Origin: Magnolia sinica
Lineage: Eukaryota > Streptophyta > Magnoliopsida > Magnoliales > Magnoliaceae
Assembly (NCBI RefSeq): GCF_029962835.1
Contig: NC_080582.1
Location: 72,536,177-72,600,176 of the forward strand
Reading direction: 5' to 3'
Length of the DNA: 64,000 bases
Position numbers and translations under genes: made by a program. The notes beneath the pieces are model-generated. The model was given only the letters and a program-made list of their open reading frames with translations. It had not been told where the DNA came from and did not search any database. Positions 48,694 to 59,299 of this stretch are shown here, in pieces (position 1 is the first letter of the stretch; every line of letters begins with the position of its first letter).

Positions 48694-48722
48694 TTCTCAA
48701 ACACTCGTCTTTACCCTACAGA

Positions 48723-49262
48723 GGAGGTGAACCAAATCTTCTCCGTTCATTTGTAGGGTCTAGTCACGTTGGCCATATGCTCTAACTTAGACCTTGATCA
48801 GATGGATGCCTAGCCCATAGTCAATGTAGGGTCCACTAGTCCCTATTGATATCATGATTAAACTACTTGCTCAAAAGTTTCAAATTTTAGAATATACCTC
48901 CACAAAATGGAAAGAGAGAGATTAGGCGGTCTAGATCTAGGATCGGAATGTAGGATCTACCAATATCTAGGTTTGTTTATAGTGGAATTAGTTGGTATGG
49001 GCTAAAGGGAGGTACACATGTCCCTTTAAATATTTTTCCTTATTTAAAACGCACCTGTGTTTCCTCTTGTACCCATTACTACAATCAAGGAAGAGAAATG
49101 ATCTCTTTCTCGTGGTGCTTTCTAGGTTGTGAACATGCACCTCCAACATGGGCCCCACATTCATAGATCATACAATCCACTATGTCCATTCTCTACACAT
49201 GATAGTTTTATGGTTCCTATAATTAATCTTTCAGTTAGGGGATGATTGGATTGCATTAAATT
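48723..49262. other. Intergenic spacer, nothing recognised
   Basis: This would have been contiguous with 11584 before the LINE-1 insertion. No gene or repeat boundary is seen. Confidence 0.5.
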
Positions 49263-49631
49263 AATCTTGACTTTTTAGAGAAGGAAATGCCCCTGCGGAC
49301 GCTTTGGCTCGCCAGGGCAGCGAGAGTCAGTCCTCTTCCTCGTATGACAGGTTCTCTGACCTCCCTTCCAACATCTGTGGTCTCCTCTTCCTTGACAAGG
49401 TGGGTCTTGGCTCGATTAGAGAAAGGTAGTTCGGCTGTGGGTGTTCTTCTTAGCGCGTTGTTTTGGTGCTTCCTGGTTTGTATTTTCTTTTCCTTTCTCA
49501 TATGATAGGCCTCCTTTGGTCCTTTTTCCATGGGAGACCCGAAATCAGTCTCTGTAATTTTCCTCTGCTTTAATAAATTTTGGCAGATTTAAAAAATAAA
49601 AAAAATAAATAAATAAAATCTTGACTCTTTA
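49263..49631 (+). mobile_element. 5'-truncated LINE 3' end with TSD
   Basis: Body 49278-49616. It starts within RNase H (REGNAPADALARQGS, the C-terminal RNase H helix), continues through a short tail and 3' UTR with 'ataggcctcctttggtcc', and ends in an AAAATAAA-type tail. Flanking AATCTTGACTTTTTA (49263-49277) and AATCTTGACTCTTTA (49617-49631) form a 15-bp target duplication with one mismatch. This is the usual product of aborted target-primed reverse transcription. Confidence 0.88.
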
Positions 49632-50784
49632 CCGTTCCGACAGTACATCTAGGTTAGGTACTCCACAATTATCTAGAATAAGGGTGTACACATGTGTGTA
49701 TACATGCCATGCATATATGTCATAAATGGTTATGAAATACTGAATTTTAGCTATATAAAATCATAGACCATGATGTAGATATATAACAAAAATAGTGTCA
49801 ATGTTTAAATATGCATGATAGATGAGATAATGGATGGTTATGATGATGTCTTATACACCTGCACGTGATCTAGCAATATATAAGCATATATGTTACGATC
49901 AAATCAAATAGCATGATAGATCTACTCAAGCTGAATCACATTAAGGTAGTTTGACATAAATCGGATTACAAGATTGCTTAGTATCTTCGATAGCCATGGC
50001 CATCAATACATTTAGCCTCATATATGAAGTTCTACTTAGGGAATATTTATCATAATCATACCATTCTGAAGGCTATAATGTGATTAACAAGATGACCGGA
50101 AGACATTGGATAGATCATTCTCTAAGATGATCAATTTGGAAAATTTAATCCATCCATCCATCGACCGGACCATTTATAGCATTTGAATTGGTAATCCCAA
50201 AGTAGGTTTACATTTAATATGACACAGATATATGATCCATGGTTTGGATCAATGTTTCGCTGGACGGATTGACCTATATCCATAATCAAGAGTCATAGGA
50301 TTCACTAAATGGTCAAATTTTATATTAGTTTTTGAAAATAAAAAATTATCCCCGTAAATTTTGTTCAGTATATTATATAGAAGGCAAAGGAGTAGTACTT
50401 ACCCCCATCAAGACACAAAACCAACTAGACCGGGTCCGAGAACTCTTAGACCCCACCGGAACCAGACCTGTTGACATCCCTAAATGTGGAACTACGGATG
50501 AGGCGTGCCTTGCAGGGAACCTCCATAATGGTTTCTCCTAACTGGTCTTGCATCAATAGCCAAGATCGAATAGTTCTCGCGTCGATCTTGATTACCGGGC
50601 TGGATATGCATTACTTGATACTTAGTGGGCGTCGAAGCAATGGAGGTCCATAATTGCAAACTCACATTCCGTCCCAACCCAAAGTCCGTTGTCTCAGGCA
50701 AAATCCAACCCATTTTAGATTGAGTTCTGGGCTTAAAGGAATCCATGCCCATCCCAACCCAGCCTACTTTTGCCACCTGCAAAA
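49632..50784. other. Intergenic spacer, nothing firmly recognised
   Basis: Near 50430-50485 a 'gaccgggtccgagaactc...gttgacatcccta' stretch resembles one end of an hAT MITE, but I could not pair it with a second terminus or a target duplication. Confidence 0.4.
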
Positions 50785-50900
50785 TTAGGGTGTGTTTGGT
50801 TGCATCAAATATTATGATATTTCATGATTAATCAAGTCTAATTTGGTGCAAATTTTCACAAGATTTCATGATATATTTTTGGCAACCAAATACACCCTTA
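50785..50900. mobile_element. Tourist-like MITE, 110 bp
   Basis: Body 50788-50897, beginning GGGTGTGTTTGGTTGC and ending GCAACCAAATACACCC (one mismatch between the inverted ends), flanked by TTA on both sides. TIR sequence and TTA target fit PIF/Harbinger MITEs. Confidence 0.88.
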
Positions 50901-51115
50901 CTAATAAGCTTGGTCGAAACTTTTTGTGGTCGCTGCTCGAGAATGCAAAGTGTCCTGCAAATCCATTAAAAGTACAGTGGTCTGCTCCCACCTTTCTTGA
51001 AAAAAAAAAAAAAAAAATCACTAATAAAGGAATCTTTTCAAACATCAAAATTAAATCATAAAAATTCTTAATTTTTTACTCATTCGAATAATTTCTAACA
51101 ATTCAACTTCAAATT

Positions 51116-51499
51116 TCACTTCTTGGGTGAATATGGAGGGTTCACAATAGATCGTGCAATTGCATCTGCCAAGGTTGCAGTGAAGTTGGGATCTCTAGTT
51201 AAAGATGCTACATACTCAGCCATGTTGTTGTTCTTGTTGTTGTTGTTGGAGGTGGTGGTGTTGGTGGTCTTGTTGTTGAAAATTTGAGTAGGTCTATTTA
51301 TTTCTTGATTGGTCCCACACAGGTTCAAATCAAGGGTGATGGTTGATCGAAATGGATTAACTGGAACAGGATATGCTAAACTAGGGTCTGAGCCATGTAG
51401 TGACGAAGTCGAGTATTTGGTTCCACCAAAAAGCACATGAGTGTGCTCACCTTCATATGTTGCCATGAGAATTGATTTATCATCCGCGCATCTTTGCAC
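51116..51499 (-). CDS. WRKY transcription factor, last exon (orphan)
   Basis: WRKY proteins bind W-box DNA and regulate defence and development. This exon starts with VQRCADDKSILMATYEGEHT and ends the WRKY zinc finger with His19 and His21. The exon begins right after an AG at 51501-51500 (TTCCAG before GTG), exactly at the conserved V-type phase-0 intron of subgroup IIa/IIb WRKY genes. Downstream are LDLNL at residues 56-60 (an LxLxL, EAR-like repression motif), an Asn/Thr-rich stretch (77-92), and YVASLTRDPNFTATLADAIA (96-115), like the C-termini of group IIa/IIb proteins. The frame is intact to TGA at 51118-51116. I could not find the upstream exon with WRKYGQK between 51.5 and 56.9 kb, so either the intron is long or the exon is stranded. 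Confidence 0.82.
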   Translation of the reverse strand: MQRCADDKSILMATYEGEHTHVLFGGTKYSTSSLHGSDPSLAYPVPVNPFRSTITLDLNLCGTNQEINRPTQIFNNKTTNTTTSNNNNKNNNMAEYVASLTRDPNFTATLADAIARSIVNPPYSPKK

Positions 51500-51797
51500 C
51501 TGGAATCCAATGTATTAAAAGAGGGTGTTAGATTCTAATGCAACTTCTTCGCTCCATGTATTAAATAAACTCGTATTTGAAAAATCAAATGCTTACCGAT
51601 TGTTTATATTTTGTATGATTTTACATGAAACATATTCCAGACTGAAATAGCTGATAACGGATTTGGCTGGTTGGGCTGGCTGTTGGATAGAACTGACTAC
51701 ATAAATGAGTCCGATCTAAGTTTTAAAAGATCTAAATGTTTATATACTCATTTTCCTTTTTCAACCACTTGACATATGAGATAAGGTGTCATTTTTC
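51500..51797 (-). other. Presumed intron sequence upstream of the WRKY exon
   Basis: The acceptor AG is at 51501-51500. The sequence beyond is AT-rich and non-coding, and is interrupted from 51798 by a LINE insertion. No WRKY-domain exon was recognised further upstream. Confidence 0.5.
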
Positions 51798-52083
51798 TCT
51801 TTTATCATGAGTTTTTTTTTTTTTTTTTTTCAAACAGAAGCTTCATTTCAAAAAGGAGCAGATTACAGAAGCCAAATTCGGGCAGGGGAGGCCAGTCAGC
51901 AAAAAAGAAAAGGCTGGGCTGCCTATCATATGCTATACAGGTTGAGAGGTGAATAGTTCTCTAACATTACCTAAACCTGATTTGTCTAAGAGCACCTGCC
52001 CCCTAATTAAACGGGGGAGGGAGGGGAGATCATGAAAATGGAGAGAGGATTGGTCCTTGCTGCCCATCTTTTATCATGAGTTT
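51798..52083 (-). mobile_element. 5'-truncated antisense LINE 3' end with 17-bp TSD
   Basis: Body 51815-52066. On the minus strand it ends in a poly(A) tail (the T-run up to 51830). TCTTTTATCATGAGTTT flanks it at 51798-51814 and 52067-52083. Its 3' UTR phrases ('gcagattacagaagcc', 'ttcgggcagg', 'cctatcatatg') match the LINE ends at 49278-49616 and 61777-62121. Confidence 0.88.
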
Positions 52084-52813
52084 ATGGTTCAGTTGATACC
52101 ATCATCCTTGTCATCATATCTTTGTTCCTCGCTTTCTTCTTCTTCTTTTCTTTTTTCCTTTTTTTTTAAAATTATTTTTAAAATTTTTGTGGTCAGCTTT
52201 ACCTATTCTATTCACCAAAATTCCTATCTAAGACTCTATCTGTACTACGTGAAAATGTAAAAGTAAAAGCCCTTCATACCCTTCTCATATTTTGTACATT
52301 GATCTCAAATTCCTCACCGGCGACTCTCATCCTTTACTCATTCAAACCAAATCAACCACATGGATTTACTCATTACAATCAAATAAACCTGTAAGGGGAA
52401 ATATTTAGCTTATTTTTTCTCACCTCACTCTATCTCAGAAATCATATACTTGTGCTAATATGGGGAAACCATTTTCATCATACTTTATTCTCCATGGGGT
52501 TATTTATTTATTTATTATTTTTATCATTTTACACTAGGATTAAAGCAGAGAATACATTTAAGTGCAGGCAAGTGTGCCTAAATCTACTTAAGTACGGTTT
52601 GTACATGCATGCACTTAAAGCACAAAGCTTTGTATTGGATTATTATGATTTTGACTATTTATATCCGTCCTTTGGTCTTCCTTTTACATTCATAGACAAT
52701 GATTTCTTTCATAAGTAACTTTTCTTCTTGCTTGAGTATTCCTATATTTAGAAGCTAAGTTACCAGCGTAGGGGCGATGACCACCTTTAAACATTTCTTA
52801 CTCAAGACAAGAC
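52084..52813. other. AT-rich spacer, nothing recognised
   Basis: Pyrimidine-rich near 52120-52170. The 88-residue ORF at 52452-52718 has no motif or homology I recognise. Confidence 0.4.
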
Positions 52814-53240
52814 TAGAGGTTGCCATGGGCGAGGCCAATGACCTGGCCCTAGCCCTATAAAGCTGACCCTGTAAATAAAAGATTTAAATCATCAATGGTT
52901 TGAAATAATCCAATCAAAATATCTTTCGAGACCCTTCATTGTCCATGAGTCTTGTCATGGAAACTGTTCAACCGACCATTGAAACATGACCCCGATCCAA
53001 TTAGTGTCACATGTAAGGTGAACGAATTAGCGTGTCTTTAAACCATGCATGCACACATTCTTATTACATAATGGTGGCCCACTTGATGATTGGAATGGAC
53101 CAATGGGGCTATCCATTCATCATTAGCCCAGGCCGAACATTGGGCCAAGAATTCAAGCTCAGGCCTAATATTCGAGCCAAGATTAAGGGCCAAGCCTTGC
53201 CCCCTACGGGGCCAGGCCACACGGTCCATTGCCATCCCTA
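52814..53240. mobile_element. Possible hAT-type MITE relic
   Basis: The left end TAGAGGTTGCCATGG and the complement of the right end, TAGGGATGGCAATGG, are similar, and the interior is rich in 'ggcc' plus 'aggcc' motifs typical of one plant hAT family. Flanking octamers GACAAGAC and TTGAAGAC match at five of eight positions, which is weak support. Confidence 0.35.
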
Positions 53241-54233
53241 TTGAAGACTTCTACTGTGTAATCCAATATTTTGACTTGAATAATTAAAATTAGAGGTGTC
53301 AAGCACGTATGAGTATTTAGATGAACCATTTGTTTGTAGGGAGGATTCACGGCGTGGAGCATCCCATGGCATCCTTTCTTTCAAAATTGCTAGGTGCGAA
53401 ATCCCTTCATATACGATGTGACACATTGAAAATTAGCACTAGAGTTGAGAGAGAAACGTACACCCTTGGATTTTATTTATTTATTTATTTACGGAGCCCA
53501 CTGTGATTATCATATGAAATCTATTCCAACCATTAGATGTGGCACCATACTTTAGGCCTGGGGCCTAAAGATCATACCCATCCATGATTCAGGTGGGGCC
53601 CACCAAAGAAAACAAGTTGGAGGGTGAGCATTGCCTATACACCTTTTCCAATTGTGTGGTCCATCTGAATCATGTATGGAGCTGAGTTTTGGGTTCTGGC
53701 CCACAAATTTACCTCCTTAATTTTATATAAAAGGTGGGAGCACTCCACCGACTGGATCCTTAATTCAGCATTTTTTTAAAGTCATCCATTTTCCCCCCAA
53801 GCCATGGTTGGAATGGCTGCAATTGCATAACAAAAGTGATTCTTTAGAATCATAAGCAATCCAAGGTGGTCTTTAACAAATAGACTAATCAAACTATTGT
53901 TTGGACTTACTTTTGTGTAAATGATCTTGACTATCCATTTTTATGGTCATTGATCAAATGGTTAATTTGGTAGATCATTACAGTGTCTTCGTGGTAGCCC
54001 ATGAAACATGAGTTGGACCTAAATAAATAGTCTAAATGAATGGAATGTAATATCCGAGTTCCGAATACAACTAGAAGCACTATTACTTATCCTACTCCAC
54101 AGGAGTATTTCTCGTCCTTCAGCTTTTAAGTGAGGTTATTATTTAATTAATTAAGCCATTGGAATAGAAAATACTAGTTAGATTATGTTAGAATGGCTTA
54201 CACATGCACAATAATAATAATAATAATACTAAT

Positions 54234-54264
<31 letters not shown>

Positions 54265-54559
54265 TGGTCCCATCTTTTGCCACCAATATATCACATGTAA
54301 AATAACTGATTTTGCAAAAGGTAGACTATAAGACCCCGCTGGAAAACTCTCACACATTCTAAAGATCTCTCTATGTAGAAGATGAGCCAAATTTTGCTAA
54401 ATATCCAGAATAACATCTTGAAAATATCTAGTCTATGTTAATCTACCCCACCTATTGCAAATTGATGCCCTCATCGATCACCCATCCATGAACTTCCACG
54501 CTTGTTTCTTGGATATATAGTTATACCATGTTATCTTGTCCTTCTTGACTCCCTCCATT
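53241..54559. repeat. Spacer with a family A remnant and (AAT)n/(GA)n microsatellites
   Basis: Family A phrases occur at about 53540-53720. An (ATA)n run (54211-54238) passes into an (AG)n run ending at 54264. No gene is seen. Confidence 0.5.
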
Positions 54560-54800
54560 AACTGTAAGTCTGAGGTCATCCTAACATGGGAACTCTCTTT
54601 CCACACATAGGCACCATGCATGGATATCTCTTATCCAAGATGCACATCACGTTAGATAAGGGCATAGGCATATCCCACACCTTTCTTAGGAAATCCATGC
54701 CTAAAATAGCCAAAGTCATCCACTAGAATTGTAGAGAGACTTGTCTTGCGGAACCATCCACCAATGCATAGTCCACAACCCTACCCACACCTTGAATGGG
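54560..54800 (-). pseudogene. Ty3/gypsy protease relic
   Basis: The minus strand reads VVDYALVDGSARQVSLQF, a stop, then WMTLAILGMDFLRKVWDMPM and CMVPM. 'I-L-G-M-D-F-L-R-K...PMP...PC-x-VP' is the C-terminal block of the chromovirus protease just before RT. The stop and absence of neighbouring domains show it is a fragment. It may belong to the same family as the pol relic at 2.5-5.2 kb. Confidence 0.5.
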
Positions 54801-54829
54801 TTTGGCTTCTTTTTCTTTTTCTTTACTAA

Positions 54830-55440
54830 ACAGATAGCCAACATCTGAACTTTGATTTAAGAGAAAAGGATAAACAGACTAGCACTTCGGGCAGGCTCAA
54901 CAAAAAAAATCACGAGCCTCTCGTATCGTATCTCTCCCTTATGTCCCTCACTAAAGAAATTAAAAACTGCACAACGAAGCCTAAACAAACGGCTGCCAAA
55001 AAAGATCCATCAAGCAAAACTTCCAATTCCATTGACTCCCTTAAAGGGGAGGTCTCGTAGGATTTCCTCTTCCTGAGAGCTCTCAACTGGCATTGTCTGG
55101 GTAATAAGACCCATATTCGGCCAACCTCCACACCCCATCCTCGCAAGGGCTTCTGCAGCTGAATTTCCCTCTTGGAGGGTGTGGGAGATTCTGAAGTTAA
55201 AAAAATTTGATATTCGACGGATAGAACCTAAATGGTACCATACATTCCAAGGGCCAGCCGCATGGGAGTTGGAAACCTCCTATGCAATAATCCGAGAGTC
55301 AGTTTCCGCAATAGCATTAGATAGGCCCAATTCTTTGCAAATATTGAAACCGTCTAGCAATGCCTGGCTTCTTAATTAACTTCCTTGATTTTGCTAATAT
55401 ACATACTAATTTCAAACCTAGTCACTTAGCCTCCTCACTT
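54830..55440 (-). pseudogene. LINE RNase H and 3' UTR fragment
   Basis: The minus strand reads ALLDGFNICKELGLSNAIAE then TDSRII and, after an in-frame stop, a HTLQEGNSAAEALARMGCGG segment. These are the RNase H Asp box and C-terminal helix of plant LINEs. The 3' UTR below 54960 shares 'cttcgggcaggctcaacaaa' with the small insertion at 61777-62121. No target duplication was found. Confidence 0.72.
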
Positions 55441-55444
55441 GAGA

Positions 55445-55501
55445 TGAAGTTATGGGTCACACTTTTGCCAACCATAACGAATGAAGTTATGGGTCACACT
55501 T
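55445..55501 (+). repeat. 21-bp direct repeat
   Basis: ATGAAGTTATGGGTCACACTT occurs at about 55445-55465 and again at 55481-55501 with 15 bp between. Confidence 0.85.
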
Positions 55502-55817
55502 CCTGATACACATGTCCAAATACATAAATTCCTAAGTGCCTTGACCTCCTTTGCAAAACATTCAACAATATTATTCCTGGCTCCTCATCTTCCCTACTTG
55601 GATCGAGTTCAATTCTTCTTTTGTGCTTGAAAATCACCATCATGAATGAAGAAAGTTCAACTCTTCTCCCGTCTTTTAGGTTACCATTTATCATATCAAG
55701 GATTTGCATCGACTTAATGATTGATTCCTTATCACATCTATTGTCTTTCTTATCCAACTTCATATGGAGAGTGTTGAGAGCTTCTCTTCGTGCAATCCCT
55801 TGCCGAATGAAGCCCAT
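55494..55817 (-). other. Unrecognised ORF of 107 residues
   Basis: The frame begins MGFIRQGIARREALNTLHMK and has a charged middle (DKKDNRCDKESIIKSMQIL). I see no motif. It lies upstream of retroelement relics on the same strand and may be part of one, but could equally be a chance ORF. Confidence 0.2.
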
Positions 55818-56880
55818 CCTGAAGCATTGCCCTATAGTTTGGAGATATCTCGTCTTTCCTTATAATGGTAGGAACCTGTATCTTCTTCTCCCCTATTGTT
55901 TCCTTGACCACCCATTATAGATCTTCATTCAAAAGAATGACCCCTTGTGGACTCTATTAAACTTTCCGCCCCTAACATTGGCAAAGCAAAGGTCCTATAG
56001 AACCCCTCATTCCAGTTACTATCAAGCTCAATGTTGTATGGGCGGTTCTCCTGGGTGGTTCTCCTCTGTTTTGTCTGGGTCCGCAAGCCTGCTATCAGGC
56101 TCCTTTGGCCAGTCTAGTTCCCTTCTTAAATTTTTATTTTTTTATTTTATTTTATTTATTTATTTTTTTTTTTAGCCTTCTTCTTCTCTCTTCACATGAT
56201 AGGTGGGCCCTGTCAACATGTGGGGTTCGCCCGAATTACCAAGATGTATAACATGTGGGTTTCGCCCGAATTACCAAGATGTATATCCTTTTTTATCAAT
56301 ACAAATTAATGTGGGTTTCACATGATAAGTGGATAGATTGTCGTGCATTAATTAATGTGTGAAATTCATGAATATAAGATAAGTTGATGAGTAAGTCTTC
56401 ACGATGTCCTTGGAAACTCGATATTTGATATAAAGGTCACTGGCCAAGGGAGAGTTATGGTCCATGGATGTCGGTACCTGATTATACTTACAAAAATAAA
56501 TAAATAAAATAAAATAAAGTACCTGATTATACTATGACCATCATATTTTTTAGGATAGACTTGTAGACATTACATGATGAAACGGATGGTCATCCTATGT
56601 GAGGGGACTAACTTGGGAAGGATGGAGAGTCTTCATTATTAAGGGTTGATTTGGTGTCTATATGCCTTACCACCTTACAGGGGAGTGTGAGTATTCTATG
56701 GATACATGATCATGTTGGACCTTTACTTGCATCGGTGGATCAAGATCAAGTTACTAGTTTAGGGATTAATTAGCTAGGATTTTAATTAGATGATGGTACA
56801 TGAGAAGTTAAAAAACAAGCAGTTGTCTTAGACATTATGAAATCAACCCTGAGAGAAATGGCGATTTGGGGGTCTTTCCT
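55818..56880. other. Spacer with a 34-bp tandem duplication and T-rich runs
   Basis: A T-rich stretch lies at 56128-56174. 'aacatgtggggttcgcccga' plus 'attaccaagatgtat' is duplicated in tandem at about 56215-56282. No gene is recognised; the left boundary of LINE-2 lies somewhere before 56880. Confidence 0.5.
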
Positions 56881-58193
56881 TTCAACCCTATTTTGCTAGA
56901 GAAGATGAGTGGGCTCAGCATTTTTGTTCGAAATCTCTTCTTTGACACCATTGATGAAGATCTATTTAGGATTTTCGAGAAATATGGGAGGATTGCTGAT
57001 GTTTTCACCCCATGGGATGAGCAGCTTCATTGACCTAGAGGTTATGCTTCATCAGGTTCTGCTACACCACATATGCTTACACGGCCATAGGTGTGCATCA
57101 AGGGAAGATGGTCGATGGTAGGATTCTGACAATGGCCATTGCTAATCCTAGAAAGCCTAGCAAGGCCTCCAAACCTTTCCCAACCCGTGCTGAGATTCAG
57201 CCATGCTTTCATCAGGTTCCACTACGCCATAGATGCTTACGTGGCCATAGGTGTGCATCAAGGGAAGATGGTCGATGGTAGGATTCTGATAGTGGCCTTT
57301 ACCAATCCTAGAAAGCCTAGCAAGGCTCAAACCTTTCCCAACCCGTGCTGAGATTCCAACCCCCCCCCCCCCCCCACCCAAGACCTTTAGCTCCCTCGTA
57401 CCTCCACATTGCAGAATCCGCTAATCACTTTACCCCAAACCAACAAAACAGAGAACGATGACCTGCCCCTTCAGCATCCATCTACCCCCCCAACACCGAC
57501 CAACCTCACCTTCATAGCTTATCCTAAGGAAGTTTAGAGAAAGTTGAAAGCACTGAAATTGGCCTTTATTACTCACACTGAGAATCCGGAAGTCTAGTTG
57601 ATCCATCTCTCACGTACTCTAGATGAATCCAGGTATGCGGCGTCCACGACTGACATCGCCCAAGTGAGCCCAAACAATTTCCTCATTGTATTCGAATCAA
57701 GGGTTGAACTAATCTCTTTTTACTCAGATGCGGAGCTCCACTCTAAGATGAAAATCTCGTTGGTGGAGGCTTGGAATCCAACTGCAGCTCCAAATTAGGA
57801 AGAATCTGGTTAACATTGTATGGAATTCCTGTTCAGGCATGGTTTAAATCGGTTTACAAAGGGTTAGGGGTATTGGAGGTTGAAAGATGCTCTACTCTAG
57901 GGCTGGTGCAGATACGGGCCAGAGTAAGGGTCAAACTATTCCCTGGAAGAGATACCTAGAAAATTAGAAGGCTGGTACTGTAAGACTCAAAATTCCTGAT
58001 TATGGGCATTTTCGACTCTTTTGACTCTCTAATAGAGGGAGAGGAATTGTGGCCCACCATATCCAAGCCAGCATCTATGTCCACCAAAGAGTGGGTGGAA
58101 AGAGCGTTCCATCACCCTACGGCCCCTCCCCGACATGGTCAGGGACATGCCTTCCCCGTCTCACAATACTACGACACCCAGTATGATTTCTAA
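56880..58193 (+). pseudogene. LINE-2 ORF1: RRM with duplicated half, DUF4283-like domain
   Basis: From about 56904 the reading is MSGLSIFVRNLFFDTIDEDL, FRIFEKYGRIADVFTPW, an RRM N-terminal half (RNP2 and first helix). The second half (YVAIGVHQGKMVDGRILIVA) is present twice because 57045-57351 is a tandem duplication of about 157 bp. A run of 16 C (57360-57375) follows. A DUF4283-like part is at 57598-57960 (NNFLIVFESRVELISFYSDA, RIWLTLYGIPVQAWFKSVYK), then STKEWVERAFHHP (58002-58193), which matches LINE-1's STRQWVEKAFHQP. Frames change several times. No CCHC knuckle is seen. Confidence 0.82.
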
Positions 58194-59299
58194 ATCCCCT
58201 CTCATCTCGTTGTAATCCTCTCGACCATATGAATGTGAAAAAGATCTTGTCGACCCCATGTCATATACATGTTTGTGTAAATACCTCTAAGATTTTAGAG
58301 GGATTTGAGGCCCATCCTCACGATGCCATTGTGAGGCAAACACCCATACATTCTCATATTGATGTCCTAGGTAACCAAACTCCCTAGCACTCTAACCAAA
58401 TTGCCCAAGCTTCCCCACATGTCCCACTCGCCCACACCCAAAAGGAGTTTGCCCATAACCTTAATTATCTCACTCAGCCACCTCCCACATGCCTTGAGCC
58501 ACATTCCCAAAATCCTTTCTCACTAGGCACGCTATTAGCTCTCCCTACCAAGTAGATAGATCCATCTCGCATTCCCTAGCTCCTGCCCTCCCAGTCTAAG
58601 CATCAACATATAGCTTCCATCTGGGGGCCCCTCATGGTTAGGCAACCAGAGATCAACAAGATTCAGCCCCTGAAGTCGCCTCCTAGAGGAATATCCTAGA
58701 AGGCCTATCGGAAGGCTGCAACCCTCTCAGGATAGGGACAACATCAGATGAGTCAGAGGAAAACTTAGACGCGACGACCTGGATTTCCTCCCCGCACCGT
58801 CCAATCCGTAGGACAGAGGTAGCAGGGGATGTTCAACTGACAACTTATCTATCCCCATTTTTCCAGAAATCTTCTCCTCCACACACCAACCCTCAAGCTC
58901 TCGCTACACTCGTAAGTCCCATAATTCTAGACCCGTTGCAGCCCAACTCCCCTTTAGTTCTCATCCACTATAAATTAAAAAAAAAAAAAGCTTCTATGGA
59001 TGAGGAGTTAGATCTTTTCAATTAGTCATCAACTCCTAGAGACAGTTTTGCCTTGGGTGAAGCTCACCTCCAAGGGTTACGTACTTCAATAGAAAATATT
59101 TCATTCCTTGAGAATGGGACTAAAATTGATGACCCAAGAGGGGAAGCAAAGAACATACCACAAGATAACAAACAAGAAAGCATCACGCTTTGCTCAAGTC
59201 AGGGATATCATGCCCAAGAACCCAAATAAAACCTAGGACAAGAGATTGAGAAGACTCAAACATCGCAGCACTGTGCCTGAGCAATCCTTTAATGGATAG
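58194..59299 (+). pseudogene. LINE-2 ORF1 C-terminal low-complexity region
   Basis: Pro/Ser/His-rich, stop-filled sequence, as in the C-terminal half of LINE-1 ORF1. The very end reads RLRRLKHRSTVPEQSFNG and stop, aligning with LINE-1's basic C-terminus. The TAG stop overlaps ORF2's start. Confidence 0.65.

Larger units (their letters stand above)
11585..48722 (-). mobile_element. RRM-type L1 LINE, split by two later insertions (LINE-1)
   Basis: The nest is bounded by TCTTTACCCTATAGA (11585-11599) and TCTTTACCCTACAGA (48708-48722), a 15-bp target duplication with one mismatch. Between them, on the minus strand, are in order: ORF1 start at 48693, RRM and DUF4283-like domains, ORF1 C-terminus, endonuclease, reverse transcriptase, zinc-binding region, RNase H, and a TAAA-type tail next to 11600. 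Removing the LTR element (16631-28596) and the CACTA element (28645-46980) with their target duplications leaves about 6.8 kb, full length for a plant L1. The RRM in ORF1 matches the known BNR-type L1 clade described from beet. Both ORFs carry frameshifts, so it is inactive. Only 14 bp precede the ORF1 ATG, so slight 5' truncation is possible. Confidence 0.92.

Noticed and set aside
50430-50784. hAT MITE suggested by 'gttgacatcccta'
   Set aside because: Only one terminus is recognisable, with no matching inverted end or 8-bp duplication.
52452-52718. 88-residue ORF with a hydrophobic N-terminus
   Set aside because: No homology or motif; AT-rich spacer produces such ORFs by chance.
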